16,772 nucleotides of DNA from JBEKHI01 sp050012355 (GTDB lineage Bacteria; Actinomycetota; Actinomycetes; Streptosporangiales; Streptosporangiaceae): positions 1-16,772 of the forward strand of contig JBEKHI010000160.1 in assembly GCA_050012355.1 (NCBI GenBank), given 5' to 3'. The notes under the pieces are model-generated. The model was not told where the DNA came from. It did no database searches and saw nothing but the letters and a program-made list of their open reading frames with translations. A program made the translations under genes and the position numbers. Every line of letters begins with the position of its first letter. Position 1 is the stretch's first letter. Below are positions 15,095 through 16,772 of the stretch, in pieces.

Positions 15095-15277
15095 ATGAAC
15101 AGCGCGGGGCACTTGGTCATGGAGATCGAGGTGATCACTGGCGGGCCGGGGCCGATTCACGGGCAGGCGCGGGCCTCTGGTGTTCCGCCCAGCGGCTTCA
15201 GCCGCTGGGCGGAGCTGTTCCCGGTGCTGCAGATCCTGGGCAGTGACGACGGGACCGCGCACAGCACATCGCGCTGA
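15095..15277 (+). CDS. Possible small protein of unknown function
   Basis: A 60-codon frame (ATG at 15095; ATG at 15083 and 15119 are alternatives) between the regulator and the last gene. The part from MEIEVITGGPGPIHGQARAS to GFSRWAELFPVLQIL looks protein-like: a short beta start, then an aromatic GFxxWAEL segment and a helix. I recall similar short actinobacterial hypothetical proteins with a SGWxEL motif but cannot name a family. None of the start codons has a clearly placed ribosome-binding site. A perfect hairpin (15182-15215) lies inside the frame, so the codon pattern may partly reflect an RNA structure. No function can be proposed. Confidence 0.4.
   Translation: MNSAGHLVMEIEVITGGPGPIHGQARASGVPPSGFSRWAELFPVLQILGSDDGTAHSTSR
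15182..15215. other. Perfect 13-bp stem-loop with TTCA loop
   Basis: TCCGCCCAGCGGC (15184-15196), loop TTCA (15197-15200), GCCGCTGGGCGGA (15201-15213); one G-T and one G-C pair extend the stem to 15182-15215. No T-run follows it. It could be a terminator for the upstream regulator or a structural element, or arise from the codons of the small frame it sits in. Confidence 0.6.
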
Positions 15278-15307
15278 AAAGCCAACTCGAGCGGGAGTAG
15301 AAAGACA

Positions 15308-16772
15308 ATGCCAGAACCAGAGCTAAGCCCCATCCCGATTATCCCTATCCCCCATCCTGCCCCTCCGCATCTTGTTATCACCCTGCGGAAGCTAGCGTCA
15401 CGATTATCAGCGGCCAGCAAGTCGTCGTCGAGTTCAGTCTCGAAAGGACCGACGCATCCGGCACCGCCAGTCTCGCCGTCGGCGCGCTTCCGACCGGGAT
15501 TACCGCGGTCTTTTCACCGTCATCGCTGTCATCCTCGACCACGGCATTCTCGCTGGCGCTCACTGCCGCGCAAGATATCACGCCGGTCCTGGCGACGATT
15601 GAAGTCACGGCTACCGAGGGCAGCCTCAAGGCCGGTGCCTCGGTCACCGTGAATGCTAAGGCGTCCGGCCCGGTATTCCCGGCGTACCAGGTACTGACCG
15701 GGGTATACGCGCCGCCAGGCACAAACGGTGGCAGGAGCAGCTCGCAGGTCGAGTACGGCACCGGAAGCACGACCGGAACGATGATATCGGCCAGCAGCTC
15801 GTTCAAGGCTGGCGTAGACGTGACCGCCACGGTCGGCGTTAGCGTCGGACCGGTCTCCCTCGGCGCTAGCGCCGAATTCAACGCCTCGCAAACCGCCACC
15901 GAGACCTCTTCGGTCAACATCAGCAAGAGCACCAGCAATCAGCTCGTTGTCCCCGGACCCGACCAGGATGGCATCCAGCACGGAAACGACCTGATCTATC
16001 TCTGGCTTAATCCGCTCCTGAACGTCACCATCGACTATCAGGATAATGTCGTCTGGGAACCAGGCGTCAACGGCGAGACAATGCTCATCCAGTACGTTTA
16101 TATCGACTGGCTTCTCGATCCCAGCCTGATGCCCGCGGGAGTAGTCCAGGCGCTGGAGCAAGCCCAAATCACCACGGATGACTACGCTCAGATAGCCGAG
16201 TGCGACCCGTTCTATTCCGGGAGCACGGCAATCGATCCCAACCGATTCGTGCCCACTAAGTCCAGCTTCCAGTACGAGCCCCCCGAAGCCGCGGGCGATC
16301 CGGTACCCACCATGACGTACACGCAGACGAGCGCTACCACTGCTACCGATACCGAGCAGGTCCAGCTTCAGTACGGCGTCACCTGCACCGTGTCAGCCGG
16401 AATACAAGGGCCGTTCACCGCCACCGTCAAGGCCGCAGGCAGCCTGGAGTTCACCGACACGTCCACATCGGCGAACTCGACCGAGACAACGCAATCGGCG
16501 AGCGTCACCGTTGGCGGACCGGCCTACGGGTACTCCGGCCCCACCGACATCCTCGTCTACTGGGACACCCTCTTCAATTCGTTCATGTTCGCGTTTGCCA
16601 CCGGGAACCCGGCTGTCTCGGGCACTATCACCGACAGCGCCGGGAACCCAGTCGCGGGCGAAGCGGTGACACTGACCATCGGCGGCGAAACGCTGACCAC
16701 ATTCACCGGCGCCAGCGGCGGATACGGCTTCTACAACGCGACGCCGGGGAAGGGCGTGCTCTCGGCCAGCGG
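15308..16772 (+). CDS. Large beta-rich protein with Ig-like, aerolysin-like and carboxypeptidase-regulatory-like segments; 5' frame break, runs off window
   Basis: One frame is open from 15301 to the window end (490 codons, no stop), but its first ATG or GTG is only at about 15649. A well-placed ATG at 15308 (GGGAG 10 bases upstream) lies in another frame and starts MPEPELSPIPIIPIPHP; the two frames would join by one extra base, for example in the C runs at 15349-15353 or 15360-15363. I therefore start the gene at 15308 with a frame break before about 15397. The body reads as an Ig-like domain (SVTIISGQQVVVEFSLER to ASVTVNA), LTGVYAPPGTNGG, then an S/T-rich beta segment (SFKAGVDVTATVGVSV to SVNISKS), DLIYLWLNPLLNVTID, a second similar segment (VQLQYGVTCTVSAGIQ to TETTQSASVTV, then DILVYWDTLFN), and a carboxypeptidase-regulatory-like domain (VSGTITDSAGNPVAGEAVTL). 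No signal peptide is visible. Function unknown. Confidence 0.75.

Noticed and set aside
15378..16167. Antisense open frames opposite the last gene
   Set aside because: The plus-strand frame gives recognisable Ig-like and carboxypeptidase-regulatory-like sequence; the antisense products do not resemble any family.

Overview
The window is high-GC DNA with actinobacterial gene content: a groEL under CIRCE elements, an OtsA/DUF3263/OtsB cluster, a large LuxR-type ATPase regulator, an LCP enzyme next to a kinase-like/flippase fusion, and TANNNT -10 boxes placed seven bases before ATG codons (leaderless transcripts). I read it as a chromosomal segment of an actinomycete, possibly Streptosporangiales-like. 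From memory, the order groEL - thrC - otsA - DUF3263 - otsB resembles a Streptomyces neighbourhood. The genus is inference.

Left part (1-4942), conserved metabolism and stress. The 5' end of groEL lies on the minus strand behind two tandem CIRCE operators. Upstream of it on the same strand is threonine synthase, whose mRNA leader is a recognisable SAM-I (S-box) riboswitch. Divergently, a leaderless trehalose-6-phosphate synthase gene is followed by a hairpin, then a leaderless DUF3263 gene that overlaps trehalose-6-phosphate phosphatase by ATGA.

Middle part (5041-11784), cell envelope. A secreted, membrane-anchored subtilisin-fold protein has lost all three catalytic residues and carries a long Pro/Arg-rich cytoplasmic tail. 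It converges on a PlsC-type acyltransferase. The 483-bp gap between them holds a perfect 16-bp parS-like palindrome and three related palindromic repeats. Divergent from plsC is an LCP-family protein overlapping a large membrane protein made of N-terminal TM helices, a degenerate kinase-like domain and a C-terminal flippase-like (LPG_synthase_TM) domain. A further repeat copy follows it.

Right part (11785-16772), less conserved. A LuxR-type AAA regulator is interrupted by one frameshift near 13845. Next come a 15-bp tandem repeat, a probable small ORF containing a perfect hairpin, and the start of a long beta-rich protein. That protein has an Ig-like segment, two Ser/Thr-rich beta segments that look aerolysin-like, and a carboxypeptidase-regulatory-like domain running off the window. 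Its apparent start codon is in a different frame from its body, separated by a C-rich stretch. Two frame breaks within 1.6 kb mean either local sequencing error or real decay or switching.
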